Counted from the first letter of the stretch, positions 46,749 to 58,389 are shown. The stretch: DNA of 64,000 nucleotides from Micrasema longulum (GCA_022494885.1 JAGVSM010000944.1:1-64000); one strand, 5' to 3'. Translations and numbers: made by a program. Notes: generated by a model not told the origin, from the letters alone.

Positions 46749-47178
46749 TCAATAAACTATGCATATCTGCAATTTATGACAATCCTCTATTTTATCGGTT
46801 TTATTATATATTTTAAGGTCATCAGCGTAGACGAGAGACGTACATTTTAATTTATTTGGCAGGTCATTAATAAAAATTCTAAATAATAATGGACTTAGAT
46901 GAGACCCTTGAGGAACTCCGGATGTCAGAGAGCAGGGCAACGACTCGTAACCTCTAACCATTACCAGTATTTGATATAATACATGACTGAATCCAACACA
47001 ACAGTTCACCATGTATACCAATATTTTCAAGTTTTACTTTGAAAATGTGATGATTAACTTTATCAAACGCCTTGCTAAAGTCAGTATAAATCGCGTCAAC
47101 TTGTCCCCTGGAACCTTGAGTGCTATGCGGGATGTCCACATATTCCAGTAAGTTTGTGATAGTTGATGTTTTACTCAC
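46749..47178 (-). pseudogene. Non-LTR RT core fragment, frameshifted
   Basis: 47178-46954 encodes IYTDFSKAFDKVNHHI (motif A); 47030-46749, in another frame, encodes LTSGVPQGSHLSPLLF and SLVYADDLKIYNKTDK (motifs B and C). Both catalytic motifs are legible but separated by a frameshift, and the element is truncated at both ends. A different family from the copy at 45160-46440. Confidence 0.8.
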
Positions 47179-47359
47179 AAAGCCATGTTATTTTAATTGA
47201 CAACAGATATATGGATACCTTATAGACTCAAAAAAGTGGGTGCATGCGTAACCGGCTCCTCGTCTGGACAGTACTTAACTCTAGGGTGGCGAGGTTACTC
47301 AAATAACAAGATGGTGATTGAAGTTAAATTTGTATTAGAAAAAGAGATAAGACGGGCAA

Positions 47360-47690
47360 TTACACAGAACAGGGCCGAGATACAAACATAAATGGAGAGT
47401 TCGCGGGGGACTTTCTGGGGTTCTGGCGAGAGGTCCATATTTCCAACTTTTTGGCAATGACATAATCCTCCTCCTCAAACCTCTGTAAGAATTGCGTCTT
47501 CAAGAGAGACCAGTCAGTGGACTTGGTGCAGCAGGCACTGTAGTAGGTTAGGGCTCTCCCCTGTAAGAATTCTGGAAGGGCTGAATAGAGGAGGCCGGGG
47601 GGAAACGGCGAGAATGGGCAATCTCTTCCAGACGGGTGAGGAATTCTCGGATGTCCTCCAGAGTCCGTAAAGGGTTTCACCGGCCACGAG
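47360..47690 (-). pseudogene. gypsy-type gag fragment
   Basis: The minus-strand frame includes LPEFLQGRALTYYSACCTKS then WSLLKTQFLQRFEEEDY, the style of retrotransposon gag capsid domains in insect Ty3/gypsy elements. The N-terminal part is frameshifted. Confidence 0.6.
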
Positions 47691-47840
47691 GCGAAATTGA
47701 CATTGAGTGGCGCGGGTCCCTGGGAGCTGGGGGCCCAGTGAGGAGGTCGCGAACATCATCTCGGCTTCCAAAACAATTTCTGTCATCCTGGTACCGAAAG
47801 GACCTTTGAGACCTCGTCACTTACCTTTTATTGGGCCAAC

Positions 47841-48240
47841 ATGTACAGGACGATAAAGCGGTACATTAGTTTGTGCGAGGCGTACAAACATAGCACCCAG
47901 CCTAAACTCGGGTTAATGAGCGTACCCAAAGACCTGCGGAAACCTCTGACGTCGCTCTCAGCTGATCTCATTGGCCCCCTACCACTCTCCAACCAGCGGT
48001 ATTGCCACATACTAACGGTTGTGGACAATTTTTCTAAATATGTCTGGGCCTTCCTCTTGCGGAATGCCAATACAATAAGCGTGATACGTCTGTTGGAAGA
48101 AAACGTATTCCTCCCATACTCGGTACCCCGAACCTCGATCATCTACAGCGGTTGGCAGTTTATTTCCGAGGAATTCCACAGGTTCACAGAGTCTTACGGC
48201 ATGTCCCATTTTATGCAGAGAATTTACTTACCTTGTCAGA
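47841..48240 (+). pseudogene. gypsy-type integrase fragment
   Basis: Plus-strand frame with PLTSLSADLIGPLPLSNQRY and ILTVVDNFSKYVWAFLLRNA, i.e. the first catalytic aspartates of a Ty3/gypsy integrase core; GLMSVPKDLRKP is the linker after the zinc finger. The second aspartate region has decayed (IIYSGWQF instead of IxDxGxxF). Orientation is opposite to the gag fragment next door. Confidence 0.75.
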
Positions 48241-48429
48241 GTCACCTTCAGGACTCGGCATCATTTTCTGTTGCCTCATCAACATCGGTTTCGATTAGTA
48301 TAATACCATTGTTGATCAAGAACTGAAGTACTGTGTTCAATTCTTGTTCAATTTGTGCAATTCTTTGCTCCCTCTCCAACTTCTTATCATCCGCCAGCTG
48401 TTTTGATCCGGGATATAGCGGAGTAATAT

Positions 48430-49456
48430 GCTAAATTGTTGCATTAAAAACTGAATTTTTGAAACTCCTGAAAACGAACTCTGCTAATCGAGAGTGCAAT
48501 TCTTTTCGCTTCCTTCCCGCAGTAAGAAGATGGTTGTGTTTGGTTACACTCCACAACCCCTCGATCGTATTTGTATGGATAGATCGATCGTCGGGGTCAT
48601 CGTATTGCACGCTATAAATAGTACCCTGTTAAACTATCTAAACCTGCATACGCCCTCCATCCGTCACCTATAATCCGTGTTCCTTGAAAGTAAAATACAT
48701 CTTGTTATCTTGATTTTCAACATTAAATATATTTCTTAGTCAAACAAAAAAATAAATTATTATTACCCGGAGCAATTTCTGCATTATTATAGGCCACAAA
48801 GTTTGGCGCTTCCGATCGGGCACTATTTCTAAGAAGCATTTTTAAGTTCCGCCATCAACACCTGTGATTTATGAAAACCAGATCGGTTTGTTGCATAATA
48901 TTTCTATTTGGTGTGAAAGAAACTCTCGCTTCTCTCCACTCCGCCCAAAATCCACGTTTCAGGAACTAACCGACCACGGTTATACTTCCTCCGTGCGAAA
49001 ATGGATTCGTCCATCTCGACAACCTTTCCTAATCCACCTATCGCAGGAAGGTTATCATAGAATGACGAACACATCTCTCGGAGGTAGCTAGTGTGGTCGG
49101 CAGCTGTACTATTGGTGATGTCGCATTCGCTCTTGATCATTTTCACCGGAGACCCTTTCGACCACATAAAAATAATTTTTATCATGGTTGAAATGGCCAG
49201 GTTGCACTTCTCAAAATAGCTTCCCACGAGTGGACTCTCTTTTTTCGTTTTACCGTCGTTTGCCGGGCAATTGCAGCAAGCAAAGGTAATTCCGGCGGTC
49301 GATTTCTTAAACGTATATTTCTTCATACTGCCATTACACTTGTTACATATTTTATGCTCTGGTAGTAAATTATTTGAATGACAAAAATTGACCGCCGCCT
49401 CCTCGGTGTGTGTAACCGTCGTTCCCAAAGTAAAAAATGACGTGTCTTTTTCCCTG
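48430..49456 (-). pseudogene. Merlin / ISXO2-type DDE transposase, broken
   Basis: The main minus-strand frame (from about 49456 to 48904) has an N-terminal zinc ribbon (CNKC...CCNC) and the signature GKVVEMDESIFARRKYNRGR with WILGGVER, containing the first catalytic Asp. After a stop, further frames carry GTRIIGDGWRAYAGL (second Asp) and IHTNTIEGLWSVTKHNH (catalytic Glu), ending about 48430. This order is that of the eukaryotic Merlin superfamily, related to bacterial IS1595/ISXO2 transposases. A splice-like acceptor precedes the first block, so part of the interruption could be introns. I looked for no TIRs with success. Confidence 0.8.
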
Positions 49457-49639
49457 AAAAATCACAAAAAAAAAACATTAAAATTCAAAAGAAATTAAAT
49501 TGGTGTTTTAAGTTAAAATGCATATTTCTTTCACGTTAAATATTGATATTTTCGTTGACTTTGACTCGGTAATAAATGAAGAAACAACGGACGCAGGATG
49601 CAGTAAGTAGTTTTTACGACAGTAGCTTGGTACCCAAAA

Positions 49640-50070
49640 ACTTGCGCAAATTTTGACGTTGCGGTGGGCCAGTTGACCAGGCGGTGGGGAAGTGATTTTT
49701 TAATAGACAGGCGTTAAAGATTTTGGTTGTTTCTATAATGTCTCTAATGGGGAGGTGTTTGAGTAAAATATTGTGAATTTGATCGGGGCCTGCGGTTTTG
49801 TTATTGTGGAGGCGTTTAATAATGCGAATAAGTCGGGCGGGGGTGCAGAGGGGGATGTCTTCGGGGGGAGTTTCGGGGGAATGTTTGATGTTGTGGAGGG
49901 AGGCTGCTACTAGGCGGTTTTTTTCAAACGCTAGCGGTGGTCTGTGGAGCCGGGTGTGGGGCCGGGGGGTATCGGGGGGTCTGTAGTGGGGGGAAGGAGA
50001 GTAGGAAGGGGGGGGTCGGCTGGGTTGGCTAGGGCTTCCCTGAGCCACCTTCGCCCATGCGCGGCCATCT
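49640..50070 (-). mobile_element. Jockey-clade element fragment inserted in BEL/Pao sequence
   Basis: The minus-strand frame has PPLAFEKNRLVAASLHNIKH, IPLCTPARLIRIIKRLHNNK and AGPDQIHNILLKHLPIRDII, the region before the RT palm, matching 46440-46050. It ends abruptly at about 49640. At the other side (about 50070) it joins BEL/Pao coding sequence directly. Confidence 0.75.
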
Positions 50071-50678
50071 GTTTACTTTCAAGGGAGTGCAGTCGCTTCA
50101 TGGCTGCTTGTCGGTTGCAGGGAAGAGAATCCTCGTCTTTCGTCCATAATAAACCGGTCTCCCACCGTCCGGATGGTAGCTGTCTCGTTGAGCTGTTCAT
50201 GAGCTCCGCCGCGCACATATCTGCGGCGCGGCAACGTTCCACAGTGGTTACACCTAGCGAGTCAACGGCGAAGCTCATCTTCACTAGTTCCGCTAGGTCC
50301 CTTTCACTCTGGCCGTCTGGGGGTAACTCGAAGGCTGGATGCACTGCTCCGCCGTAGGTGACGGCTCCTAAGGCCGTCTCAATAGTCTGCCCGTCCTCTT
50401 GTAAGACCGGCAGGCCTGTTGACACTATCAGGGTGGCGTAGTCAAGGCCGATCAGCATTCTCGGCTTGATGCCTGGCCCGTGTGTTTTGGTTCTCTTCCG
50501 GTTGCGTTGCGGCAAGTCCATGACCCGCACCATCTGTGCCTGGACACCAAATTCCTTTTCCCCTTTGACGAGGATTACGGAAACACACTGTGACTGTAGC
50601 GTGTCCGTGTTCCCACTGGCGCCGGTGATCCTCAGCTCCTCGCAGGCTCCGGTGGCGCCCACTCCTCGGGCGACATCA
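50071..50678 (-). pseudogene. BEL/Pao gag-pol fragment (after protease)
   Basis: The frame reads VGATGACEELRITGASGNTD, KPRMLIGLDYATLIVSTGLP and RQLPSGRWETGLLWTKD, collinear with 57250-57720 of the BEL/Pao copy nearby. It stops at SLESK where the jockey sequence begins, and starts abruptly at about 50678. Confidence 0.85.
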
Positions 50679-50871
50679 AATAGTTCGATAAAAAATGCAA
50701 AAATATGTCAGATTCACTGCAATCATCGTCAAATGAAACTTTAACACCAGAATCTGCAGTGCTGAATTCGTGAACCTCGGGAGAATGGGGATCGCCTACC
50801 CACGCAGGAGGTGTATGTGATGATTATTTATTTATTTATTAATTTGCACGCCCTACGGGCTTTTACATATA

Positions 50872-52010
50872 CAGTACTCCCTCTGTAATCCGACAGATAC
50901 CAGACCAGTGCACTGCCGGATTACCGAAAACGCCGGATTACTGGAAAATAATTTTAAAAAGTCCAACAGAAACATTCGTTTTAATGTAGGCTACATTACT
51001 ACTACTACTACTACTACCATCACGCCATTTCCCCGTAGGGGTAGGCAGAGAGAATGGACCGCCACACACGTCTGTCCTGGCATACATTCCTAGCTTCTTC
51101 CACATTCATACATCTTGTTATACATGCCCTTCGGTTCTGTCTGCTTTTGACATGACCAGACTTAAGATTTTTGGTTTATCTGATCATGCCACGTCTTCCT
51201 TGGTCGTCCTCGTCTAACGTTGCCGTTCATTTTTGCCATATATACTTGTTTTACCATTCTCTCGTCGTCCATTCGTTCTACGTGACCAAACCATCTCAGA
51301 GACCCTTTCTTAATCTTATCAGTTATGCTTGTCTCAGATTTACACTCTCGCCTGATTTCATCATTCGTAACCCTGTCATACATTGATTTCCCACACATTC
51401 GTCTAAGAGATCGCATTTCAACCGCGTTCACTCGGCTTTCATCCTTCCTCTGCCAGTTCCATGTTTCACTTCCATACTTAAGTGTTGGGACTACGTTATT
51501 CCATTGACGTGGAAGGCTTGAAATAGTAATTGTCTATTGTCTTTTGTTTTTTTATTTCTGAACGATCCTTTAAGGGCTTGTTCTTGTAACCGTTTTAACA
51601 CTAAAACGTCATGAGCACAGGCGCCATTTTCTTCTGCCCACGCTATCGATGTGGCGAACGAGACGATAGCCGCATCATGGCTTATCTTTGAAGCAGCTGT
51701 CATGTTGTCTCCCCCACCGTCCTCTTCGTCCTCTCCCTCCCGTGGGACCTCCTCAATTATCTCATCTTCTGTCATGAATTGGTCATTCTCGTCTTCTTCT
51801 CCAGTAAGCCACACCCTTACATCGTCTGCCGTCAGTGTGTTAGCTGGTGAATCCACGAGCTGTTCATTGGCCTGTTCTTGAATAACAAATTCAAAAATAA
51901 CAGATTCGTCTTCAGAAGGTAAATCTAAATCAGAATCATCGCTATGGTCTTCTTCTGAATCACTGTTTATTATTTCATCATCTCTCCCTAACTAATTTTT
52001 ATCTCCACAA
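50872..52010 (-). mobile_element. Tigger/pogo-like element, C-terminal transposase part, with RTE insert
   Basis: The minus strand, 52010 to about 51530, encodes an acidic stretch and TADDVRVWLTGEEDENDQF, TEDEIIEEV and ISHDAAIVSFATSIAWAEEN, the C-terminal region of Tigger/pogo transposases. A TIR-like end ('acagtactccctctgtaatc', continuing 'cgac') lies at 50872-50895. The DDE core is not in the window. Positions 51003-51500 are occupied by another retrotransposon. Confidence 0.7.
51003..51500 (-). mobile_element. RTE-like non-LTR element, third copy
   Basis: The minus-strand frame reads NAVEMRSLRRMCGKSMYDRV, SLRWFGHVERMDDERMV and RGRPRKTWHDQIN. The 3' end has the family UTR ('ccctacggggaaatggcgtg') and a TAG/TAC-type trinucleotide tail at 50998-51015. 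Related to but clearly diverged from the copies at 23710 and 35030. Confidence 0.8.
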
Positions 52011-52705
52011 TGAGCCATTATAAATTAACTTCAAATAATATCTCCACAATAAAAAAGTCAAGGATGTTATAATAAAACCACTAAAATATAGTACATCACA
52101 CAATATTCAGTCCAGCAAAATATAATAACAAGAGATTCATATAACCATATCAAAGATGAAATCCGAATATCCATTTGAATGTTTATGTAACAAATAATAA
52201 AAAATTCAATAACAATAAAACAAACCACCAGTTCGGGTAATTAAGTTGGTTGAAAGGAAACCGATGTTCACTGCTTACTTTATCCCGAGTGTAGGCAAAT
52301 AGGTACGTACATTATTATTGAAACAGCGTATACGCGGCGACACGTCAAGTGCGTACGGTGGTAATTTCAGAATGTGGTCCCGAAAACTGATTAGAAAGAA
52401 TGTTTATAATAAAACCATTGTCCTAAAAAAATCCCATGTTTAGAGAAAAGATGGATTTATCGAATGACGTAAAAAAAGTTTGACATAAGTGTATATAGAG
52501 GCCACTACAAGAAAGATAATATTGACAACGGCTATGTTCGAGATCCGCAGTTGCGGCACGCCGCCGCGTATCGGCTATGCTCGGGACCCGCAGTGAAAGG
52601 ATTAATAGCTAATGTGGGTAAGTTAGTTGTTAGTAGAGAAATAAAATGAAACATTTTTTTGGGATACCTGAACATAATCTAGGACTCATCTCGAGGGACC
52701 CTTGA

Positions 52706-52760
52706 GGCGCTCTTGAGGTATTATATTACGAAAATGTGCGCTATATAAGTTATCCATAAT
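52706..52760 (+). repeat. Family M 3' block, isolated
   Basis: 'gcgctcttgaggtattatat' and 'gcgctatataagttatccat' match the ends at 14578-14636 and 27992-28047. Confidence 0.65.
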
Positions 52761-52819
52761 AATCATAATGACATAAAAGTAGTCTTTTGTATGGCCATAT
52801 TGAAATGAATCCTAGCACT

Positions 52820-54374
52820 TTATTTAAACGGTGAATCAGAACAAACATCCTCTTGAGGGTAGACATAATCAGAATCCGACTCCGACAAATGGAAATTCGT
52901 TAGTACGGGAGAACGAATAACTTGGGGACCCGCGGTTAACTTTGCATCGTTGAATTTGTAGTGAGCAAGCGACGTTGCTTTGTGATAGAGCAATTGAAGT
53001 TCCCTCGCTTCGGATTGGACACTTGATAAATACTCGGACAGCCTTGTCTGATTTTCTCCCAACTGGAGAAATTTGAGTAGCGATGTTACTAAATTCTCCA
53101 GAAACTTGCTCCTTTTCCTCGGAATGGAAATTCTTTTCTTTTGGCAATTAAATTCATGAGGCATTTTATTTTTCTTCAGTACAAATTTGTGGCATCTTCT
53201 TCAAGCTGTAATGTACAGGGTGTCCAGTGGCAGATTTTAAAGTTTGAAAAATTGTTAAAAAAAAAACTACACCTCTAATATATATCTTTAAAATTATGTG
53301 AAACGATTGCTTTATTGAGTTTTTGGCCTCTAGCTTGATTCATAAACTGGGCTTTTCGTTTAGCTACAACGCGATTTCTCTTCAAAAATGGCTGCAGTTG
53401 GGTTTCGGTGATATTTTGCTTGTCTTCCGACCCTCTAATTTGCCATTTTTTGACATCAAGCCTATACGGTATGTGAAGAAGACATTCAAAACAGCGAATC
53501 AACGCATGAAGCGTGGACTAACCAAAGTCATAGCTCGCAATATTGGGGAGCTTCTTTGAGCGAATATCCATGTCGTTCATTTCTTTCGGAGATGCGCCAC
53601 AAATAGAACACTTTGATGATGACATTTCTGTAATAGCACTGCAAACTTTTCCATCCACCATCGTCATTACTAATTTGTGATTCACTTTTATTTATTTTTC
53701 ATTAATAATAATGTTACTAGGAGATAAACGACTGATTTGTTCATTAATTATATATATTTCGTTTCGAGTTAACTCCGTAGTTTCCTTTAGAAAAATTAAC
53801 TTTATGGGCTTGCAGTACTTAGTCGATGACGGTCTAGGATTTTGCCATGGAAGCAAATTATTTTTCTTACCAATTATATATACGTGTAACGTACGCGTTA
53901 CCACGTGTTTTGCTGGTTCGTCACCCGTATCTGCCGCAGATTGTACACTTCCATTGTTTGGTCCAATATCTTTTGTAAATTTACTTCTGCACAATTTTCA
54001 GTTATTTTAACTGGATAGCACTTATTTTATGCTCCCAAAATATGTTTGTAAGATGGGTAAATATTAGCACCTAGAGCTTTAGCTTCTGATTGAATGAGCA
54101 TATACTGTCATTTAGTAAGTTTTGCGTCAACAAACAAAGCTAGTGCTTTTTCAGGTGAGTACATTTTAACCGACCTAGGAGAGTTTCTATATGCTTTTTG
54201 TATCCTAGTTGCTCTCTTTGGAGAAAACGTAATCTCCTCAATCATTTTTGCGGCATTTCTTCTTCCCGCAGATGTTAAACTAATTTGTGCAGCGTACATT
54301 AACTCGTCGCCAGACGCCAACTCAAGTATAGGCTGTACTATTGTTCTCTTTTTTTTTTTTTGTAAAATTACCAA
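52820..54374 (-). other. Cluster of unrecognised minus-strand ORFs, probably one decayed element
   Basis: Three main frames. 53164-52820 ends ESDSDYVYPQEDVCSDSPFK. 53502-53275 has NITETQLQPFLKRNRVVAKR. 54374-54108 has RNSPRSVKMYSPEKALALFV. After a stop the sequence continues SEAKALGANIYPSYKHILGA and ITENCAEVNLQKIL. The last part reminds me of a repetitive, uncharacterised protein family of insects and cnidarians, but I cannot name it. Interrupted frames in the same direction suggest one broken mobile element or pseudogene. Confidence 0.4.
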
Positions 54375-55399
54375 AAGATTTCTTCCTGCTGGTATTTCCG
54401 GAAATAGATGCTACTTCTGATATATGTGGAATCTCTTTGGAAATCAATTCAGGAAAATATATTTTAGCATTCAATCACTTTGAATATTTTTATATTTGTA
54501 GTGTTCTGTTACTTTCGACTCATTTCGATCTTAATGTGCCACAAAAACACATTTTTTTTGTCTATAGACATAACTGTCTCTTTATCAAACATTTCTAGTT
54601 GAAATTTTTGAGAAATATGAGCTAAAACATTTTTTTTTTTTTCCTATCGCCAAATGTCAAACAAAATTCTTCGAGAAATTGAGCAATCTGAAAGAAAAAG
54701 TAACATACATTCTAAATATGCAATTTCTGGCAGCTAATTTCTTATGGATTTTATAACACATATATCACTACATAAAAAAAATAAATTATATTGATCGGGT
54801 GTCTCGGGGATATTTTTGTAGGCCTTTACAAACTCAAATGATAAACTTTTATAATCCGATAATTCACTGTTTAGTTGTTTCCCCTCAAACCCATGAAATA
54901 AAAAAGCAAAATAATATAATAAAGTGAATTATTAAGACCCTCAATTGAAATATCCATAATGTAAAACCAAGCAATAATGCTAATGCTTTGCTAAAAAGGT
55001 GTTGTCAACTTGGGAATGCAAACGCTACTAAAACAATGAGAAATGTTTGGTGCCTTAATTAGCAACTTTGGCAACATCGCATCGCGTTAACATTGTTGCC
55101 ATATAAGTAGTTGACTCGGTTTAGGGTGCTCCATTTATTTTGTAAGAAATAATTGGAATTAAAAATAGTGAATAAATAACCCGATTTCCCGCTAGAATTG
55201 ACTTTAAAACCTCAGTACGATGTTAAAAAAATTAGGACATAATATTGGACAAATTTCGGACAAACAATAATTTTGTTTGTTGAGTTATATTATAAGCAAA
55301 TGCAATATAATCTAAGAACGTAAACAAACGTCTCCGCGCGGTGTTCCATCAACACATTCATAAATACGAGTGAGTGCCTATATAGTATAATGCTAGCGC
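54375..55399. other. Intervening DNA without recognised features
   Basis: AT-rich, low-complexity T and A runs. No gene or repeat assigned. Confidence 0.4.
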
Positions 55400-55429
55400 T
55401 GTTCCGGACGCGCAGGCGGATTTATAACT

Positions 55430-55742
55430 AGATTATTGTAAAATGTATCATGTTTGTTAACTTATTATAGGGCGGAGGTGTGGTTGGGGCGACTTCGTTG
55501 GTGATTTTCTCTCCTGAGAGAGCGAGGGAGGGGCCTTTTCGGGCATCCCTTGTAATTTGCCGTGTGCGGGCCTCTGCAGAGGGCGCACTTGGCGGGTGTA
55601 TCCATGCTTTTAGTGCAGGTTGCTGATTCATGGTTTGAGCCGCATTTAACGCATCTCGGTTGAGCGTAGCAGCATGCGGCGCTGTGGCCGTGTTCTTGGC
55701 ATTTGAAGCATTGCCCAAGGCGGGGTCTGCAGCTCCGGAACA
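55430..55742 (-). pseudogene. Jockey-type ORF1 zinc-knuckle fragment
   Basis: The minus-strand frame has three knuckle-like motifs: CFKCQEHGHSAACC, CVKCGSNHESATC and CALCRGPHTANYKGC. This is the pre-C2HC/zinc-knuckle region of jockey-clade ORF1 (gag-like) proteins. It starts exactly at the BEL/Pao LTR-like TGTTCCGGA and carries no promoter or start of its own. Confidence 0.75.
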
Positions 55743-55756
55743 CTCCCCCCGTGCAG

Positions 55757-58369
55757 CTAGTCTGTACTGTTTTCCTGCTGGGCGCGTTGTTCCTCTTCCT
55801 TCATTAGTACGGCGATCTTCACCGCTGGTCTGGTGTAGGTGCCGTTGGTGGTCCGCACCTCGACGACTCGTACTTGTCCGTCAGCTGCTGGTTCTGCACG
55901 GGTGACTCTGCCGCGAGGCCAAGAATTCCGCGGCAGGTTTGGGTCCATGATGAGCGCGAGGTCCCCGACCCGTATTGGAGGCGCGGGCTCGCGCCATTTC
56001 TTCCTGTGCGCCAAGGTGAAAAGATATTCCTTCAGCCATCGGCGCCAAAACATGTCGGCCATTTTCTGGGCGATCCTCCATTGCTTATGAAGGCAGGCCC
56101 CTTCTTCCTTTTTGTTATAGTATGCCAGAGTTGGCTGTGTGTTGGCTGACCCGAGCAAGAAGTGGTTCGGGGTCAGCGGTGCTTCGTCGTTGGGCTTGGT
56201 TGACACATGCGTGAGCGGGTGATTGTTCACGGTGTACTCTGCTTCAGCCAATATGGTTTTGAGGGTCTCCTCTCTTGGAGCCTGCTCGTTGAGGGTTGCG
56301 TGGAGGGCTCATTTTACAGATCTCACGAGTCTTTCCCACGCTCCCCCCATATGAGGTGATGAGGGCGGAATGAATTTCCACTCAATTTTGCGAACTGTAA
56401 GTTCGGCGAGCATTCTGGGGTCCGCCAGGAGCTCGTCTACGGCCTGTTTCAGCTCTTTGTCCGCTCCCCTGAAGTTGGTAGCGTTGTCCGAGTATAACGC
56501 GTGTGGGCAGCCTCTGCGGGCGGCCATCCTTCTTATGGCCATTATGGCGGAGTCGCTTTCGAGGGACGACGCTAGCTCCAGGTGGATCGCGCGTGTGGTG
56601 AGGCAGGTGAACAGTGCCCCATAGCGCTTTTCTTTTCTTCGGCCGTTGGGGATCATCATCGGCCCGAAGAAGTCAAGCCCGCAGTGCGTGAACGGCGGCG
56701 TCCTGAAGGCCAGTCGGGCCTCAGGCAGTTGTCCCATCAGCGGGGGTTGGGGCCGGCTGCGCAGCATTTTACACAGCGGGCACCATCGTGTTATCTTCCT
56801 CACAGCCCCGCGGAGTCGCAGGATGAGGTAGCTGGCTCTCAGGTCGGCGATCGTCCTCTCGACTCCCGGGTGGCCACCCTACCGGTGGCTGTGCGTGATC
56901 AGCAGCCGGGTGTATGGGCAGGTCCCGTCCATGATAGGCGGCGCGCTGCAGTCCTCTACGAAGCCCTGTGCCGCTTGGATGCGCGTTCCCATCCGGATGA
57001 TTCCCTCTTCGTCTAAGAAGGGTGCCGCTGCATGGAGGCGGCTGTGCGGCGGGATAGGCGCCTTTCGTCTCAGGAGCTCCAGCTCTTCTCCGAAAGCCGT
57101 CTCCTGGGACCGCTTCAGTGCGGCAGTGGGCAGTGGGCGTCTACCTCCTCGCGGCTTAGTTTGACGGCGTATCCCTTTTCAATATAGTCCGCCATCTTGG
57201 CGCGATATGCGATCGCCAGTATCGGATCCTTCCGTAGTTTATTTTCCAGGGAGTGCAGCCGCTTCATGGCTGCTTGCCGGTTGCAGGGCAAAGAATCTCC
57301 GTCTTTCGCCCACAGTAAACCGGTCTCCCATCGTCCGGATGGTAGTTGTGTGGTTGAGCTGTTCATGTGCTCCGCCGCTCGCACATCTGCGGCGCGGCAA
57401 CGTTCCAGGGTGGTTACACCTAGCGAGTCAACGGCGAAGCTCTTCTTTACCAGTTCCGCTAAGTCCCTTTCACCCTGGCCGTCTGGGGGTAATTCAAAGG
57501 CGGGGTGTACTGCTCCGCCGTAGGTGACGGCTCCTAGGGCCGTCTCAATGGTCAGCCGCCCGTCCTCTTGTAGGACCGTCTGTGCCTGGACACCAAATTC
57601 CTTGTTTCTTTTAACGAGGATTACGGATACACGCTGTGATTGTAACGTGTCCGTGTTCCCACTGGCACCGGTGAGTCTCAACTCCTCGCAGGCCCCGGTG
57701 GCGCCCACTGCACGGGCGACATCCTCCTCGAGGAGAGTTACCGATGAACCCTCGTCTAGTAGTGCGTGGATCTCCATTGACCCACGCGGGCCCTTCAAGG
57801 TTACTGGCACTACCTTGAAGGTCACTGGGACTTCCGTTCGCCTTGTCAATAAGACTTGCTCGTTCGGCGCACTGTCCCCTCTCTCGCGGTGTAGCGACCG
57901 ATGATGCCGCCCGTGGCACTCGTCGCACTTCGCCGCTTCACAGGTGGTCGTTTTGTGTCCCGGTTCCAGGCATCCGTAGCACACGAACTTGGCACGCACA
58001 ATTGTCCACCTCTCCTCCACCGTTTTCCGGAGAAACTTCCGGCACTGTCCGAATGCGTGTCCACTCATGTCGCAGAACAGGCATTTTTTGTCTTGAGTGA
58101 GAAACACGTGTCTTTCTTGGGTACGCCTTTTCTCCACTCGGGCGGGTTCCGTGCTGATCCCGATGCAACCCGCGTTTGGTATTGCACCGGTCAGTCTCGC
58201 TAGCCACAGTGCCAGATCCCTGGGTCCGCTAGACGAGTTGCCCCGTAGCGCCGCGCAGATTGGCTCGAGGCGGCGCGGGTGGGCTATCCCCACCACTGCC
58301 GGCCCCGCAGTAGCCACGAGCGGCGTAAATACGGGCGCGTTATGCGCGCGCGGGCCATTTCGCTACTAG
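55757..58369 (-). mobile_element. BEL/Pao element B, internally deleted
   Basis: Reading on the minus strand: 58317-57115 has gag zinc knuckles (CLFCDMSGHAFGQC, CYGCLEPGHKTTTC), the protease motif LLDEGSSVTLLEED and the following region to SREEVDAH. A deletion then removes the reverse transcriptase and RNase H, joining to ALKRSQETAF in another frame. Next come the integrase zinc domain (GGHPGVERTIADL), the integrase core (HCGLDFFGP, YSDNATNF, PHMGGAWERL; 56803-56309) and the C-terminal DNA-binding-like domain (56251-55757). A stop separates the last two. Gag N-terminus is also missing. A defective relative of element A, roughly three-quarters identical by eye. Confidence 0.88.
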
Positions 58370-58389
58370 CCACGACGAGCGAGGCACGT

